Assembly (NCBI RefSeq): GCF_030867385.1
Contig: NZ_JAPFBJ010000003.1
Coordinates: forward strand, 248,001-312,000
Direction: 5' to 3'
Source: Sphingobium sp. DEHP117
GTDB taxonomy: Bacteria; Pseudomonadota; Alphaproteobacteria; Sphingomonadales; Sphingomonadaceae
Length of the DNA: 64,000 nucleotides
Below, in pieces: positions 1 through 7,734 of the stretch (position 1 is its first letter; every line of letters starts with the position of its first letter). The notes beneath the pieces are model-generated. The model ran no database searches. It was not told the origin of the DNA and saw only the letters and a program-made list of their open reading frames with translations. The position numbers and the translations under genes are program-made.

Positions 1-2
1 AT

Positions 3-1460
3 CTTGTCGGCCGTGGCATCCACTGGCGCAATTCGATCCTCGTGCCGCTAGGCAACTATTGCTTCAACGGCACGCTGGCATCGACAGCTTCGAGCTATGC
101 GCGCATCCTCATCGAGGGCAATCGCATCGGTCACATGTTTGTGCCTGGGGAATTGGCATCCAACTTTGATAACTGGAATACTTTCCTGCTGTATCGGTTC
201 TATGAGGAGATCACGATACGGAATAACACGGTCTGGGGTCTTAACTTCCTTGCACTTGCGAGTGGTGGCCGCATAACCGCCATCAGAGACAATGACTTCG
301 TCATGTGGCCAGTAGCCGACCTGCTGCGTACCTCCCGCGGTGTACCGCTTCAGGTGCCGCGCGGAGTGTTCGCGGACGACGAGAGCTGGGTCGATATGAG
401 CGGCAATCGGCTCATCAATAACCCCGACACATTCACCGGAAAGTACGGAACCAACCCTCCTCCGGGCGCGCAGAGCATCAACCACGGCGACAAGCTTCAG
501 GTGGGCCGCGCCGGCGATGGCTATCTGTATCCCTACTCAGCTTATCCAAATGGCAACACCGGCTCGTCCTGGACCATCAGCCCGCAGACACGGTGCCTCA
601 ACAAGGTTGAGAAGAAGATCTACAAGGTGGTGGCGCGAGCGGCAAATGGCGGATACGCTGCGGGAGTTGCTGTCGGTGGCCAGGGTAATCCCGGCCCGTC
701 TGGTGGTGCCGCAGCAGGGGACATCGTCGACGGGGGCGTGACCTGGCGGTACGAGACGGACTACTACCACGAGGGGCCCTTCAACATCCTGATGGAGAAC
801 GAGTTCGCGAACGACGACGGAATGTCCTACTCGGCCGATACAGCCCTCTCCAACATCATCGCCCCAAGCCATCAGCTCATGATCGCTAGCAACGTGGGAA
901 TGCTCTGCCCGATCGAGGCGGTCGTCATCAACTGCATCTATGCGAACGGCGCCGGAAGAGGCATAGATGCTGGGGGCGATGGCGTCGCGCACGTCGAGTT
1001 GACTTCACTCGTCGGTCCTGCGGAGCGCCCGATAGTCCAGGGCGTAGCGGTGACACTGTCAAACCAGTACATCGATGCAGGGACGGTGCGCGCTTTCAAC
1101 AATGTGTTGAGTTACAGCCCAACGGTCTCAACTCCCGGCGGTCTTAATCTCAACGGCGGCGGGAGCGGGGGTTTTGCTCACCAGGGCAACCTCATCGTGG
1201 ACTTCACCAGCGGTACAGCTAACGGTCGCCGCCCGACCGATTTGCTCACCGGGCCTTTCACCCAGCGGTCAGACGGCAGCTATGGCTTTGCACTGGTGGA
1301 GGATGGCACTAACCCGATCGACGTAGTGATCTCCGACCTCGCCAAGATCATGCATCCACTGAGCGGAAACGCAGGCGGCAGGGCGACCGAGTATCACCCC
1401 ATAACGATACAGGACAGCGCGGGTGCGAGCGCCACCCGCACCCTGACGATCACGCCATAA
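3..1460 (+). CDS. Phage tail fibre/tailspike-like protein with parallel beta-helix (5' truncated by window edge)
   Basis: The frame is open to the left edge with no stop, so the true start lies outside the window; an internal GTG at 42 is probably not the start. The visible 486 residues show repeated short beta-strand/turn units rich in N, G, I and V (for example RILIEGNRIG, EITIRNNTV, ITAIRDNDF), typical of right-handed parallel beta-helix proteins such as tailspikes or pectate-lyase folds. The C-terminus is a small domain ending ATRTLTITP. It is the first gene of a + strand late-phage block just before the lysis genes, which fits a host-recognition fibre or polysaccharide depolymerase. No catalytic residues can be assigned. 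The fold call is from pattern only; phage origin is from context. Confidence 0.7.
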   Translation, partial: LVGRGIHWRNSILVPLGNYCFNGTLASTASSYARILIEGNRIGHMFVPGELASNFDNWNTFLLYRFYEEITIRNNTVWGLNFLALASGGRITAIRDNDFVMWPVADLLRTSRGVPLQVPRGVFADDESWVDMSGNRLINNPDTFTGKYGTNPPPGAQSINHGDKLQVGRAGDGYLYPYSAYPNGNTGSSWTISPQTRCLNKVEKKIYKVVARAANGGYAAGVAVGGQGNPGPSGGAAAGDIVDGGVTWRYETDYYHEGPFNILMENEFANDDGMSYSADTALSNIIAPSHQLMIASNVGMLCPIEAVVINCIYANGAGRGIDAGGDGVAHVELTSLVGPAERPIVQGVAVTLSNQYIDAGTVRAFNNVLSYSPTVSTPGGLNLNGGGSGGFAHQGNLIVDFTSGTANGRRPTDLLTGPFTQRSDGSYGFALVEDGTNPIDVVISDLAKIMHPLSGNAGGRATEYHPITIQDSAGASATRTLTITP

Positions 1461-1947
1461 CAGGGGCGGCGCGGCGGCGGGTGCGCAATGCCATCCCCGT
1501 CGCGCCGAAGCCTAGGATTATAAGCGCCCAAGTGGCGGGCTCTGGGACGTAGGAGGTGGTCTCCAGCTTGAGTTTGGAGCCTGCTTTAGGGTCGATGTAT
1601 TCGCCGGGTGCCAGAGTATCTATCTTGGGAAAAGTTCCGCCCCCAAAGATATAGCCTGCGCTCGTGTAAGACTCATAGCTGATGTTGGTGATGTGCGCTT
1701 CAATTGGACCGTTGGTATGGGTAAAAGCATAAACGAGGGCGGGTCTCTGTGGACCCTTTATCCTGTAACGATCGATCCTGCCGCTGGGAACGCCGGGTTG
1801 GGCATACTCGAACCAGAAACTGACAGGGGCGGCCGCAGTCGGCCCAGAAGTGTAGGTGTATCGGTAAATCGTAACCGCCCCGGCCTGCCCGGCCACCGTT
1901 GAACACACGAACGCGGCCATCGCCGCCAAGCCTTTGACGAATCGCAT
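1450..1947 (-). CDS. Secreted PEPxxWA-CTERM sorting-domain protein, probable prophage moron
   Basis: The 165-residue protein starts at ATG 1947, eight bases after a GGAGG Shine-Dalgarno. It has an N-terminal signal peptide (residues 1-24, cleavage near AGA). The C-terminal exosortase-type sorting signal comprises PEPATWA (135-141), a hydrophobic helix (141-154) and a basic tail with R155, R157, R158 and R159. Such proteins are exported and then processed by a XrtA-type exosortase in sphingomonads. The body has no recognisable domain. It lies on the strand opposite to the late operon, overlaps the end of the tail-fibre gene by 11 bp and diverges from the endolysin. That is the usual position of a moron with its own promoter. 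The sorting signal is certain by eye; the function is unknown. Confidence 0.8.
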   Translation of the reverse strand: MRFVKGLAAMAAFVCSTVAGQAGAVTIYRYTYTSGPTAAAPVSFWFEYAQPGVPSGRIDRYRIKGPQRPALVYAFTHTNGPIEAHITNISYESYTSAGYIFGGGTFPKIDTLAPGEYIDPKAGSKLKLETTSYVPEPATWALIILGFGATGMALRTRRRAAPVMA

Positions 1948-2052
1948 AACATTCTCCTCCATGCCCGCGCGCACCATGCGCTGCGGTGCAGCGGAGTGTC
2001 CATCCCCGAAATCTGTCCCGCTTCGGGACGGATACACCGAAATGGAGGTAAT

Positions 2053-2628
2053 ATGACGAGCTGGGCTGATATTCAGCGCCGGGTGGGCGTGCACGCCGAT
2101 GGCGTGCCCGGCCCGGCGACGCTGGAGGCTATCGCCAAGGCGCTGGGCATGACCGCATCAGCGCCATCCACCGAGATCCCGGATGACTATTGGCCCATGC
2201 TCTCCAAGATCGAGAGTGGCGACCGGCCTTACGTCAAGGCCAACAGCTCGTCCGCCTCCGGCCTGTTCCAGTTCATCCGCACGACATGGATTGCCGAGGG
2301 CGGAAAATGGGGCAATGACCCGGCCAAGGCGTTCGGCGGTCTGTTGCCATCGCGCGAGGAGCAGATTGCCCGCGCCAAGACATTCACCGCCAAGAATGCC
2401 GCCGTGCTGCGGGACAAGGGCATCCCCATCAACAAGGCCTCGCTTTATGCCGCGCATTTCTTCGGCGCTGGCATGGCGGCGCAGGTGATCGGCGCGGATG
2501 TGAGCGCGCGGGCGGACCAGATCGCTGGTGAGGCGGCCACGCGCGCCAATCCCTCGATATTGCAGGGCAAGACCGTGGGGCAGTTTTTGACCTGGCTGCA
2601 TGGCAAGACGGGCGAGTGGGCGCGATGA
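2053..2628 (+). CDS. Phage endolysin: peptidoglycan-binding plus lytic transglycosylase-like domain
   Basis: This 191-residue protein starts at ATG 2053 behind GGAGGT. Residues 5-32 resemble a peptidoglycan-binding repeat (DIQRRVGVHADGVPGPAT). Residues 45-135 form a lysozyme-like SLT fold: KIESG has the presumed catalytic Glu54, and SSASGLFQFIRTTW (66-79) matches the conserved SxAxGLxQF stretch. No signal peptide is visible, so export would rely on the neighbouring holin candidate. Its stop codon overlaps the next start (ATGA). Followed by a membrane protein and the spanins, it forms a standard lysis cassette. It could also be a virion-associated murein hydrolase. Confidence 0.82.
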   Translation: MTSWADIQRRVGVHADGVPGPATLEAIAKALGMTASAPSTEIPDDYWPMLSKIESGDRPYVKANSSSASGLFQFIRTTWIAEGGKWGNDPAKAFGGLLPSREEQIARAKTFTAKNAAVLRDKGIPINKASLYAAHFFGAGMAAQVIGADVSARADQIAGEAATRANPSILQGKTVGQFLTWLHGKTGEWAR

Positions 2629-2891
2629 CCGGCACCCGCCTGCGTCACACGGCGGTGTGGCTGCTCGCCCTGCTGTGCGCGGCGCTGATTGGCTTTTTGT
2701 GGATGGTGTTCTGGCCGGGCAACGAGGGGATCGGCAAGACCGAGGCCGGGTGGATGACGGCCACGTTTCTCGCCATCCGCGAGATGATCGGCAAGATAGA
2801 GACGATCGTTTCGGGTGGGCATGTGCGCATCGACAATCCGCCCGGCGATCCGGTGCCCGTCACCACTGAAAAGCAGCAAGGAGATTTGTGA
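2625..2891 (+). CDS. Single-spanning membrane protein, candidate holin
   Basis: The 88-residue product starts at ATG 2625, overlapping the endolysin stop by four bases. A hydrophobic helix spans about residues 8-29 (VWLLALLCAALIGFLWMVF), followed by an amphipathic segment and a hydrophilic Pro/Asp-rich tail. Size, one strong membrane helix and position between endolysin and spanins suggest a holin or a pinholin-like protein, but no family signature is recognised. The next gene begins within the stop codon (TGATG), so translation is probably coupled. Confidence 0.55.
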   Translation: MTGTRLRHTAVWLLALLCAALIGFLWMVFWPGNEGIGKTEAGWMTATFLAIREMIGKIETIVSGGHVRIDNPPGDPVPVTTEKQQGDL

Positions 2892-3199
2892 TGGCCGGTT
2901 TGAAAGCAGTTGTTGTTGACGACATTGACAGCGATGCGGGGCAGACGCCCGGCGCAATCGAGATGCGCCTCCATTATCGCTCCGAAGGGATAGCGGGTAT
3001 TGGCTTTCGTTGCCCCTGCGGGTGTGGGCAGGAGGGCTATCTGCCGATCAGGGCCAAGGGTGAGGGGCGTACGCAGACCTCGGAGTGGGAATGGGATGGC
3101 AACGAGGAATCTCCAACCTTGACGCCATCGGTCTACAACAGCGGCCTACCCTGCAAATGGCACGGCTTTCTGACCGCTGGCGAGTGGCGGAGTTGCTGA
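2891..3199 (+). CDS. DUF6527-like small Cys-rich phage protein
   Basis: This 102-residue protein begins at ATG 2891 with AAGGAG a few bases upstream. It shows the DUF6527 pattern: a Cys-rich knuckle CPCGCG (C41, C43, C45), an acidic aromatic segment followed by SPTLTPSV (residues 74-81), and a second ligand pair C88/H91 in PCKWHG. The Cys/His set suggests bound zinc. Members occur in many phages, often near lysis or tail genes, and have no known activity. Here the gene sits inside the lysis cassette, overlapping both neighbours by one base. Family call is by motif recognition only. Confidence 0.65.
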   Translation: MAGLKAVVVDDIDSDAGQTPGAIEMRLHYRSEGIAGIGFRCPCGCGQEGYLPIRAKGEGRTQTSEWEWDGNEESPTLTPSVYNSGLPCKWHGFLTAGEWRSC

Positions 3200-3630
3200 T
3201 GCCCGCCCTCCTCCTGCGCTACCTGCCCCATATCGGCATCGTCTGCGCCGTTCTGTTCGGCGTGTGGTGGATTTACGATTCGGGGCATGACGCGGCGGAG
3301 CGTGCCGCCGATGCCCGCACCGCCCGGCTCACGACGCGGGTGCTGGTCGCTGTGCGCGATGTCGAAGCCCGCGCCATCGCCCGCGAGAACCGGCGCTCTG
3401 CGCAAGACCGCGCCACCCTCGCCACCATCGCCGCCAACACCGCCGCCGGAGACGCGCGCATCATCAAGGAGATGACCCATGAGGTCCGTTATACCGATCC
3501 TGCTCTTGGCTACCCTCCCGGCGTGCGCGCCGAAATCAACCGCGCCCTCGCGGCTCTCGCCTGTGCCAGCACCGATCGAGGCGGAATTTCGTGCGCCGTG
3601 CTCAAGACCGACCCCACTCCAGACCCTTGA
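3199..3630 (+). CDS. i-spanin (Rz-like)
   Basis: This 143-residue protein has an N-terminal membrane anchor (residues 7-26) and then an Ala/Arg/Glu-rich helical stretch (28-95) suitable for a periplasmic coiled coil. That is the standard i-spanin layout of an inner-membrane anchor plus periplasmic rod that fuses the membranes at lysis. The start ATG 3199 overlaps the preceding stop by one base. The last 152 bases also encode the start of the downstream lipoprotein in another frame, as expected for Rz/Rz1 pairs. Confidence 0.75.
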   Translation: MPALLLRYLPHIGIVCAVLFGVWWIYDSGHDAAERAADARTARLTTRVLVAVRDVEARAIARENRRSAQDRATLATIAANTAAGDARIIKEMTHEVRYTDPALGYPPGVRAEINRALAALACASTDRGGISCAVLKTDPTPDP

Positions 3631-3766
3631 TCTGATGGCGATGGCGCTGAAGCTCAAGGAGGCGATCAAGCTGCTCGACGATTGCTCGATCAAGCACGCC
3701 CACGCGGTGAATGCCCATGCCGATGCGCGCGCCGACGCGATCGAGTGGAATGAGAGGAAAGACTGA
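3479..3766 (+). CDS. o-spanin (Rz1-like lipoprotein) overlapping Rz out of frame
   Basis: The 95-residue protein begins inside the Rz-like gene in a different frame. Its N-terminus is a lipoprotein signal: a hydrophobic core ILLLATLPAC with the lipobox Cys at residue 16, followed by a Pro/Ser-rich segment (PSRLSPVPAP). This is the hallmark of Rz1 outer-membrane subunits. It is longer than lambda Rz1, with an extra helical C-terminus (residues 50-95) rich in Ala, His and Asp. Together with the i-spanin it would form the spanin complex. Its stop overlaps the next gene by one base. Confidence 0.75.
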   Translation: MRSVIPILLLATLPACAPKSTAPSRLSPVPAPIEAEFRAPCSRPTPLQTLDLMAMALKLKEAIKLLDDCSIKHAHAVNAHADARADAIEWNERKD

Positions 3767-4140
3767 TGCCCGCCACCGCTTCCCGCATCGGCTTCATCAC
3801 GCAGGAGTTCCGAACCGTCACCGCCGGGCCGGACTCCACCGTCGACACGAAGTACGGCAAACTCGCGCGCAAGACGGATGCGCCGCTGGAGACGTATTTC
3901 GACGACGTGGCCGATGCGCAATCCGTGTGCAACGCCCGCAAGGCGCTGCTCAGCGCAGACCGCCGCAGGTTTCAGCAGAGCATATCCGGCGAATCTTTTG
4001 CCCTCGGGCTCACCTACAACCAGACCACTCCGGCCGTCACAGTGTCGGACACCGAGCGGATGGCCAACCTGTCGGCCGCGATCGTCGAGCTGGGGATTGA
4101 TTTCGAGGCGGAGAAGTCATCCGTCATGACCTGGGGATAA
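3766..4140 (+). CDS. Phage structural protein of unknown family (124 aa)
   Basis: The gene starts at ATG 3766, overlapping the o-spanin stop (TGATG). The protein has no signal or membrane segment and is mixed alpha/beta; the start MPATASRIGFITQEFR and the YDDVADAQ-like segment after residue 40 match no family I can name. The position, directly after lysis genes and before another structural-type gene in the same + strand run, suggests a small tail or virion component. Three bases separate it from the next gene, so the two are probably co-translated. Confidence 0.6.
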   Translation: MPATASRIGFITQEFRTVTAGPDSTVDTKYGKLARKTDAPLETYFDDVADAQSVCNARKALLSADRRRFQQSISGESFALGLTYNQTTPAVTVSDTERMANLSAAIVELGIDFEAEKSSVMTWG

Positions 4141-4143
4141 CAT

Positions 4144-4938
4144 ATGCCGCAATTGCCATTCGTCGTCGTGCCCACACCGCTGGGGACGATAACCACAGGT
4201 AACGAGATCAGCGCGAAGCCCGCGGCGCACCTCAATGAGTTCGTCGACATTGGGATGACGTGGAAGTCGAACGGCAACACCAATCTTTGGGTGCGAGGTA
4301 ATTTTGGCTCCGCAAAGCCGGTCGATTTCGTGCAGATGCAGGCTGCAAACGCAATATCCGCAACGACCATTCGCATTCGGCTGGGCGACACTCAGGCCGA
4401 GGTGGACGGAACCGCGGACTATGACAGCAGCGCGCAGCCTTTCATCAGCCCGTCAATCACCAGCGACGATGGCCTCTATCACTCCCACTGGTCGCTGCCG
4501 TCGGTCCAGACGAAGCAATGGTGGCGCATCGACATCGGATCCCACACCGGGGACTTTGAAGCCGCCAATTTGATCCTCGGCCAGAAGGTCACTCCGAGCC
4601 GTTATTACTCAGCAGGTTTCGAGATGGGGGTGGAGGATCAGGGCGAAATCGACTTCGGCCGCTGGGGCGTTGCCGACCAGACAAGCGGCGTCATCCTGCG
4701 CACGCTCAAGTTCGATCTCGAATGGCTGACCGAGGCTGAGGAGATGACAATGTTCGCGCCGCTGATGAAGAAGCTGGGGACACGCAATCCTGCACTCTGG
4801 TGCTTCGACCCTGAGTCCACGGTCTATCGTCAGGCCAAAACCTACTTCGGCGTGGTGCGGACAAACCCGTTTGCGGTCGGCGGTCAGAGCAAGCCGGGCA
4901 CCTATAGCCGCTCGTTCTCAATATTGTCTCTCATCTGA
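4144..4938 (+). CDS. Phage virion/tail-associated protein of unknown family (264 aa)
   Basis: A 264-residue soluble protein starting at ATG 4144. It is beta-rich, with many aromatic and Gly residues (for example SHWSLPSVQTKQWWRIDIG and SRYYSAGFEMGVEDQGEID), and it resembles carbohydrate- or receptor-binding sandwich domains in composition only. It is the last gene of the + strand late block and is followed by a strong hairpin. A tail accessory or receptor-binding role is the likeliest inference, with no catalytic motif seen. Confidence 0.6.
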   Translation: MPQLPFVVVPTPLGTITTGNEISAKPAAHLNEFVDIGMTWKSNGNTNLWVRGNFGSAKPVDFVQMQAANAISATTIRIRLGDTQAEVDGTADYDSSAQPFISPSITSDDGLYHSHWSLPSVQTKQWWRIDIGSHTGDFEAANLILGQKVTPSRYYSAGFEMGVEDQGEIDFGRWGVADQTSGVILRTLKFDLEWLTEAEEMTMFAPLMKKLGTRNPALWCFDPESTVYRQAKTYFGVVRTNPFAVGGQSKPGTYSRSFSILSLI

Positions 4939-5378
4939 GATCCGGCGCTCCGGGCCGGTAGGGCGCTGGGTTGGGGTCACGGCTGGCCCAGCGCCCGCTA
5001 GTGTCAGTTATATAAGAAACGTCAGTTGAGTGGAATGGCGCAAATCTGCGCTTTCCCGGATAATGCGTCTCCATGTGCGTGCAGAGATTGCGCCAGTGTC
5101 GGACGTTTCGTCAGTGCTTTCCGCCGATGAGGGATTCCCTTTCCCACGAAAGGGGGATATATTGTTCAGGAGGCGGCGCGTGTTGCATCCCCGGATGTAG
5201 AGGACGGCGCCTTACCAAATCCGTACAGTGTTGCCACCGAGGCGGTCTAAGGATTCTGGCAACCGGACTGACAGACGAAACGGGTGAGTAGGCAGCGGGG
5301 CCGGTGAATCTCCGGATAGGCACAAGCCGATATATCAGAGAGAACGCAGCCCAAAGCCCGGTCATTAATTAACCCTCA
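4939..5378. other. Intergenic junction between convergent late (+) and early (-) phage genes
   Basis: This 440-bp stretch holds the late-operon hairpin (4961-4996) and a short perfect hairpin at 5137-5154 (CCCTTTC, loop CCAC, GAAAGGG) of the family that recurs in the early region. Short open frames exist on both strands (for example 5073-5291 + and 5111-5365 -), but they lack convincing composition or motifs, so I do not call them genes. Confidence 0.5.
4961..4996 (+). terminator. Hairpin at end of prophage late operon
   Basis: A perfect 10-bp inverted repeat (GGGCGCTGGG at 4961-4970 with CCCAGCGCCC at 4987-4996) with a 16-base loop lies 22 bases after the last + strand gene. No clean T-run follows, so termination may be factor-assisted. 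Confidence 0.6.
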
Positions 5379-5603
5379 TTACAATGGGTCTTTGCCCTTC
5401 CTGATCCGGACATCATTCAATGAGCCCCCTTGGAGCTTCGCTTCGTCAATATCTTGGCAGATATCGAATTGGCGTAATGCATCCCGCAATATCTCCATTG
5501 CCTCAACGTCGCGCTCAGACCAAGGGCCAGCGCTTTTCATCTTATCAAGCGCAGCCCGCAAGGCATTCTCCGGGGCCAATCTTGCTTCCAATAGTATAGA
5601 CAT
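5379..5603 (-). CDS. Small phage early protein, hypothetical (74 aa)
   Basis: The chosen start is ATG 5603, which overlaps the upstream stop codon (ATGA); a longer frame exists upstream but would overlap the neighbour. The product is a soluble, helical, charged protein (starting MSILLEARLAPENALR) with no recognised domain. It is the distal gene of the leftward early array. Confidence 0.6.
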   Translation of the reverse strand: MSILLEARLAPENALRAALDKMKSAGPWSERDVEAMEILRDALRQFDICQDIDEAKLQGGSLNDVRIRKGKDPL

Positions 5604-5932
5604 CAATCCACCCTCACCTTCAAATTCCACCCCAGCTTCTTCGCCAGCGCTCGCGGGCCATAGCCCCAGCGCATGAAGTCCATCGCCTCGATGACGCGAG
5701 CCTGATCGTCGCCCGGCGCCAGCACCTTGACGCTGTAATAGTCCTGCTCGCTCTCCTCACTCGTGCGGCCGATGATCACCACGATCCAAGCCCCGCCGCG
5801 CGTCTCCCACACCTCGTAATCGGTCCAGCGGGTCGAGCTTTTGCTGCGCGCTGAATATTTGCCCAGCAGGCGGCCCTCAAAGGTGACATCTGGGCCTTGG
5901 TGGGCCTCGATCTCCTGCAGTTCGTATTCCAC
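5603..5932 (-). CDS. Phage early protein, hypothetical (109 aa)
   Basis: It starts with GTG 5932, preceded by the leader GGGAGTGAGACA also seen before other genes of this array. The product is a small mixed alpha/beta protein with an aromatic core (YEVWETRGGAWIVVIIG, residues 39-55) and no known family. It is coupled to the next gene by an ATGA overlap. Confidence 0.6.
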   Translation of the reverse strand: MEYELQEIEAHQGPDVTFEGRLLGKYSARSKSSTRWTDYEVWETRGGAWIVVIIGRTSEESEQDYYSVKVLAPGDDQARVIEAMDFMRWGYGPRALAKKLGWNLKVRVD

Positions 5933-5953
5933 TGTCTCACTCCCGAAAGGGGG

Positions 5954-6631
5954 TCACGCGACCTTGCGCGTTGCCCAGCCGTTGCGCTTGTACTTGCGCC
6001 AGGCGTTCGACCGCTCGCGCCGGTAAACCGATTCCGCATCCTTTAGCATAACGCCCTCCCCTTCCCGCGCCCATATCTCGGATGCCATCTGCTCCACCTC
6101 GGCCTGGGTCGCGCACCATGTATCCGGTATAATGGCCACAGGAGGCCCGTCAGGCTCTTTCCCATACGTCCCGGCCCTCCACGTCCACCCGTCATCGGAA
6201 TCACTCTGTATTCTCACGAGAGAGGATAGCATGGCCTTCCGCTCATACAGGGGGCGGTCGCAATCGTTAGTCTGCCACTCATATGCATGAAGGCAATCGA
6301 ACAAGTGGAGAGTGCCACCCTCCGGCGCGCGTAGCCCCTGCCCTATGTGCCTGAGCGTTGCCAGATAGCCGCCGGGCGCGATGAATTCCCCATCAAACAT
6401 GAGAGGCCGCCCATATACCCGCTCGATCCCGGCGAGGCGGTGCAAGATATGTCCTGCCCCGCCGATCTCGATCCCCTCGCGGGTGCGCAGTGTGCCGCCA
6501 ATGTAATGGGCGCGGACACCGTCCTTCTTTTCCTCGACCATCGCCCCGCCATCGGGCAGGCTGCCGCGCCACTCGCCGGCGAGCGCAACCAGCTCGCGTG
6601 GGCGGCGTGAAAGAGCGGGATGGGGGGTCAT
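5954..6631 (-). CDS. Minimal ATP-dependent DNA ligase (nucleotidyltransferase core)
   Basis: The 225-residue protein contains the covalent nucleotidyltransferase motifs in order. Motif I is KKDG with nucleophile Lys35 (KxDG at 35-38), motif III is FDGE (79-82), motif IV is EGVMLK (192-197), and a motif V-like KYKR lies at 213-216. It would seal nicks by adenylylation of Lys35 and transfer of AMP to the 5' phosphate. It ends shortly after motif V, so there is no room for a full OB-fold domain; this makes it a very short ligase, like some phage ligases and LigD-type cores. Its start overlaps the preceding stop (ATGA). Role: phage replication or repair. Confidence 0.82.
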   Translation of the reverse strand: MTPHPALSRRPRELVALAGEWRGSLPDGGAMVEEKKDGVRAHYIGGTLRTREGIEIGGAGHILHRLAGIERVYGRPLMFDGEFIAPGGYLATLRHIGQGLRAPEGGTLHLFDCLHAYEWQTNDCDRPLYERKAMLSSLVRIQSDSDDGWTWRAGTYGKEPDGPPVAIIPDTWCATQAEVEQMASEIWAREGEGVMLKDAESVYRRERSNAWRKYKRNGWATRKVA

Positions 6632-6813
6632 AATCCATTCTCGCGCTTATACGTCTGCACCAAATTGTACGGATGTGCGCCCGGTCGCGCTGCTATCAGG
6701 TTTCCTTTGAAATCCAGATCGATTCCAACACCAAGGCGATTGCACAGATCAACGACTTGGAAGCATGCTCCTTCAAGATCGGCAACTTCTTCACGCGCGG
6801 ACAACACGATCAT
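6628..6813 (-). CDS. Small phage early protein, hypothetical (61 aa)
   Basis: A short soluble protein (starting MIVLSAREEVADLEGAC) translated into an ATGA overlap with the ligase gene, which supports it as real. It has two Cys (17 and 24) and a hydrophobic middle, but no family is recognised. A role tied to the ligase is possible from coupling only. Confidence 0.55.
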   Translation of the reverse strand: MIVLSAREEVADLEGACFQVVDLCNRLGVGIDLDFKGNLIAARPGAHPYNLVQTYKRENGL

Positions 6814-6889
6814 ATCTTCCTCCTATTCCCACGAGCGGGCCTATGCTGCCCCTCCCCCGGCCCTAAACCGGGAAAGGTGGTGTTTCGCC

Positions 6890-7135
6890 TTACGCCAGAT
6901 CGCGCGCCGCGTCCCATGCGGCCAGAACGAACGGCCCGTCAATTTCAGCATCGCGGCGATGGGCAAAGGCTCGCACCGTCCCGCCGCCGTCCTGGGGCAC
7001 ATCCAGCAAGTCCGCGTCGTCCGCGCCTTCCGTGTCATAGTCAATCACGACATATTCAACCGGAACGCCAGCCGATAGGACGCTTTGCACAAGCCCGCCC
7101 TCGATGATGACGGCAATCTTTATCGGTTCGGACAT
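6890..7135 (-). CDS. Small phage early protein, hypothetical (81 aa)
   Basis: A Val/Ile-rich N-terminus (MSEPIKIAVIIEGGLVQSV) is followed by an acidic segment EGADDADLLDVPQDGGG (residues 36-52). The type is familiar from alphaproteobacterial phages and mobile islands, but the function is unknown. There are four bases between it and the upstream gene and 76 bases of non-coding sequence after it. Confidence 0.6.
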   Translation of the reverse strand: MSEPIKIAVIIEGGLVQSVLSAGVPVEYVVIDYDTEGADDADLLDVPQDGGGTVRAFAHRRDAEIDGPFVLAAWDAARDLA

Positions 7136-7138
7136 AGC

Positions 7139-7672
7139 TCAACCCTTCACCGTTGCCGCGCCGGTCGCCTTGGCAATCGCCGCCGATAAATCGCCTATCG
7201 CGCCCTCATCATCATCGGCAGCGCCATCGGGCGGCCAATAGACAAATGATCCGTCGTCGTTCCATGAGCCGCCATCGAGCACAGCTTGTGCGGCGGCTAA
7301 TAGATTAGGCGCGGCGCGCAGATCATCACACCGGCACCCGAAGCCGTCAGTTGCAGGGCAATCGGGCGTATGCCTGCGCTCGCCGCCACCTAGGCAGGGG
7401 TCACACATTTCTCCGGTCTTAGGGTTGGCACCTAAACCGTTACATTCAGGGCAAGGGGTGGGCGCAAAATCCTCCGGCAATTCCAGCACACACCGGACTT
7501 CCCGCCCCTCCTCCTCTCCGTCAACATCCTGGCCGATAAATTCCACGCCTTCGCCGCCGTTGGCCGCGTAATCCTCCATGATCTCGCGGGCGCTTTCGGC
7601 GCTGTCGGCGTCAACGTGCCAAACCTCTTGTATCGTTGCGCGTGCGGCGCAAATCACTTTCCACTTTGTCAT
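7139..7672 (-). CDS. Phage protein with DnaJ-type zinc knuckles (177 aa)
   Basis: The centre contains CPECNGLG and CDPCLGGG, two CxxCxGxG-like units as in the zinc domain of DnaJ, followed by further Cys (CP, CRCDD) around residues 105-115. An N-terminal segment (1-70) resembles small phage alpha/beta domains, and the C-terminus holds the phage motif NLLAAAQAVLD. It probably binds zinc. It is preceded by the leader AAGGAATTGAGACATG. Function unknown. Confidence 0.6.
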   Translation of the reverse strand: MTKWKVICAARATIQEVWHVDADSAESAREIMEDYAANGGEGVEFIGQDVDGEEEGREVRCVLELPEDFAPTPCPECNGLGANPKTGEMCDPCLGGGERRHTPDCPATDGFGCRCDDLRAAPNLLAAAQAVLDGGSWNDDGSFVYWPPDGAADDDEGAIGDLSAAIAKATGAATVKG

Positions 7673-7691
7673 GTCTCAATTCCTTGTCCTG

Positions 7692-7720
7692 CCCGCCCTT
7701 TTCCACGAAAGGGGCGGCTT
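7692..7720 (-). repeat. Intergenic hairpin of the recurring CCCCTTTC-NN-GGAA family
   Basis: On the - strand, CCGCCCCTTT and AAAAGGGCGG can pair around a short loop, with one mismatch. It sits between the stop of the upstream gene (7735) and the Shine-Dalgarno of the gene starting at 7672. Similar hairpins or half-elements occur at 5137-5154, 5943-5957, 8096-8127 and near 8372. Confidence 0.55.
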
Positions 7721-7734
7721 GCTATGGGAGGGGG

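Noticed and set aside
5073..5365. Two short frames in the convergent phage junction
   Set aside because: Both lack domain features and typical codon use, and one spans the repeated hairpin at 5137-5154; coding is possible but not supportable.
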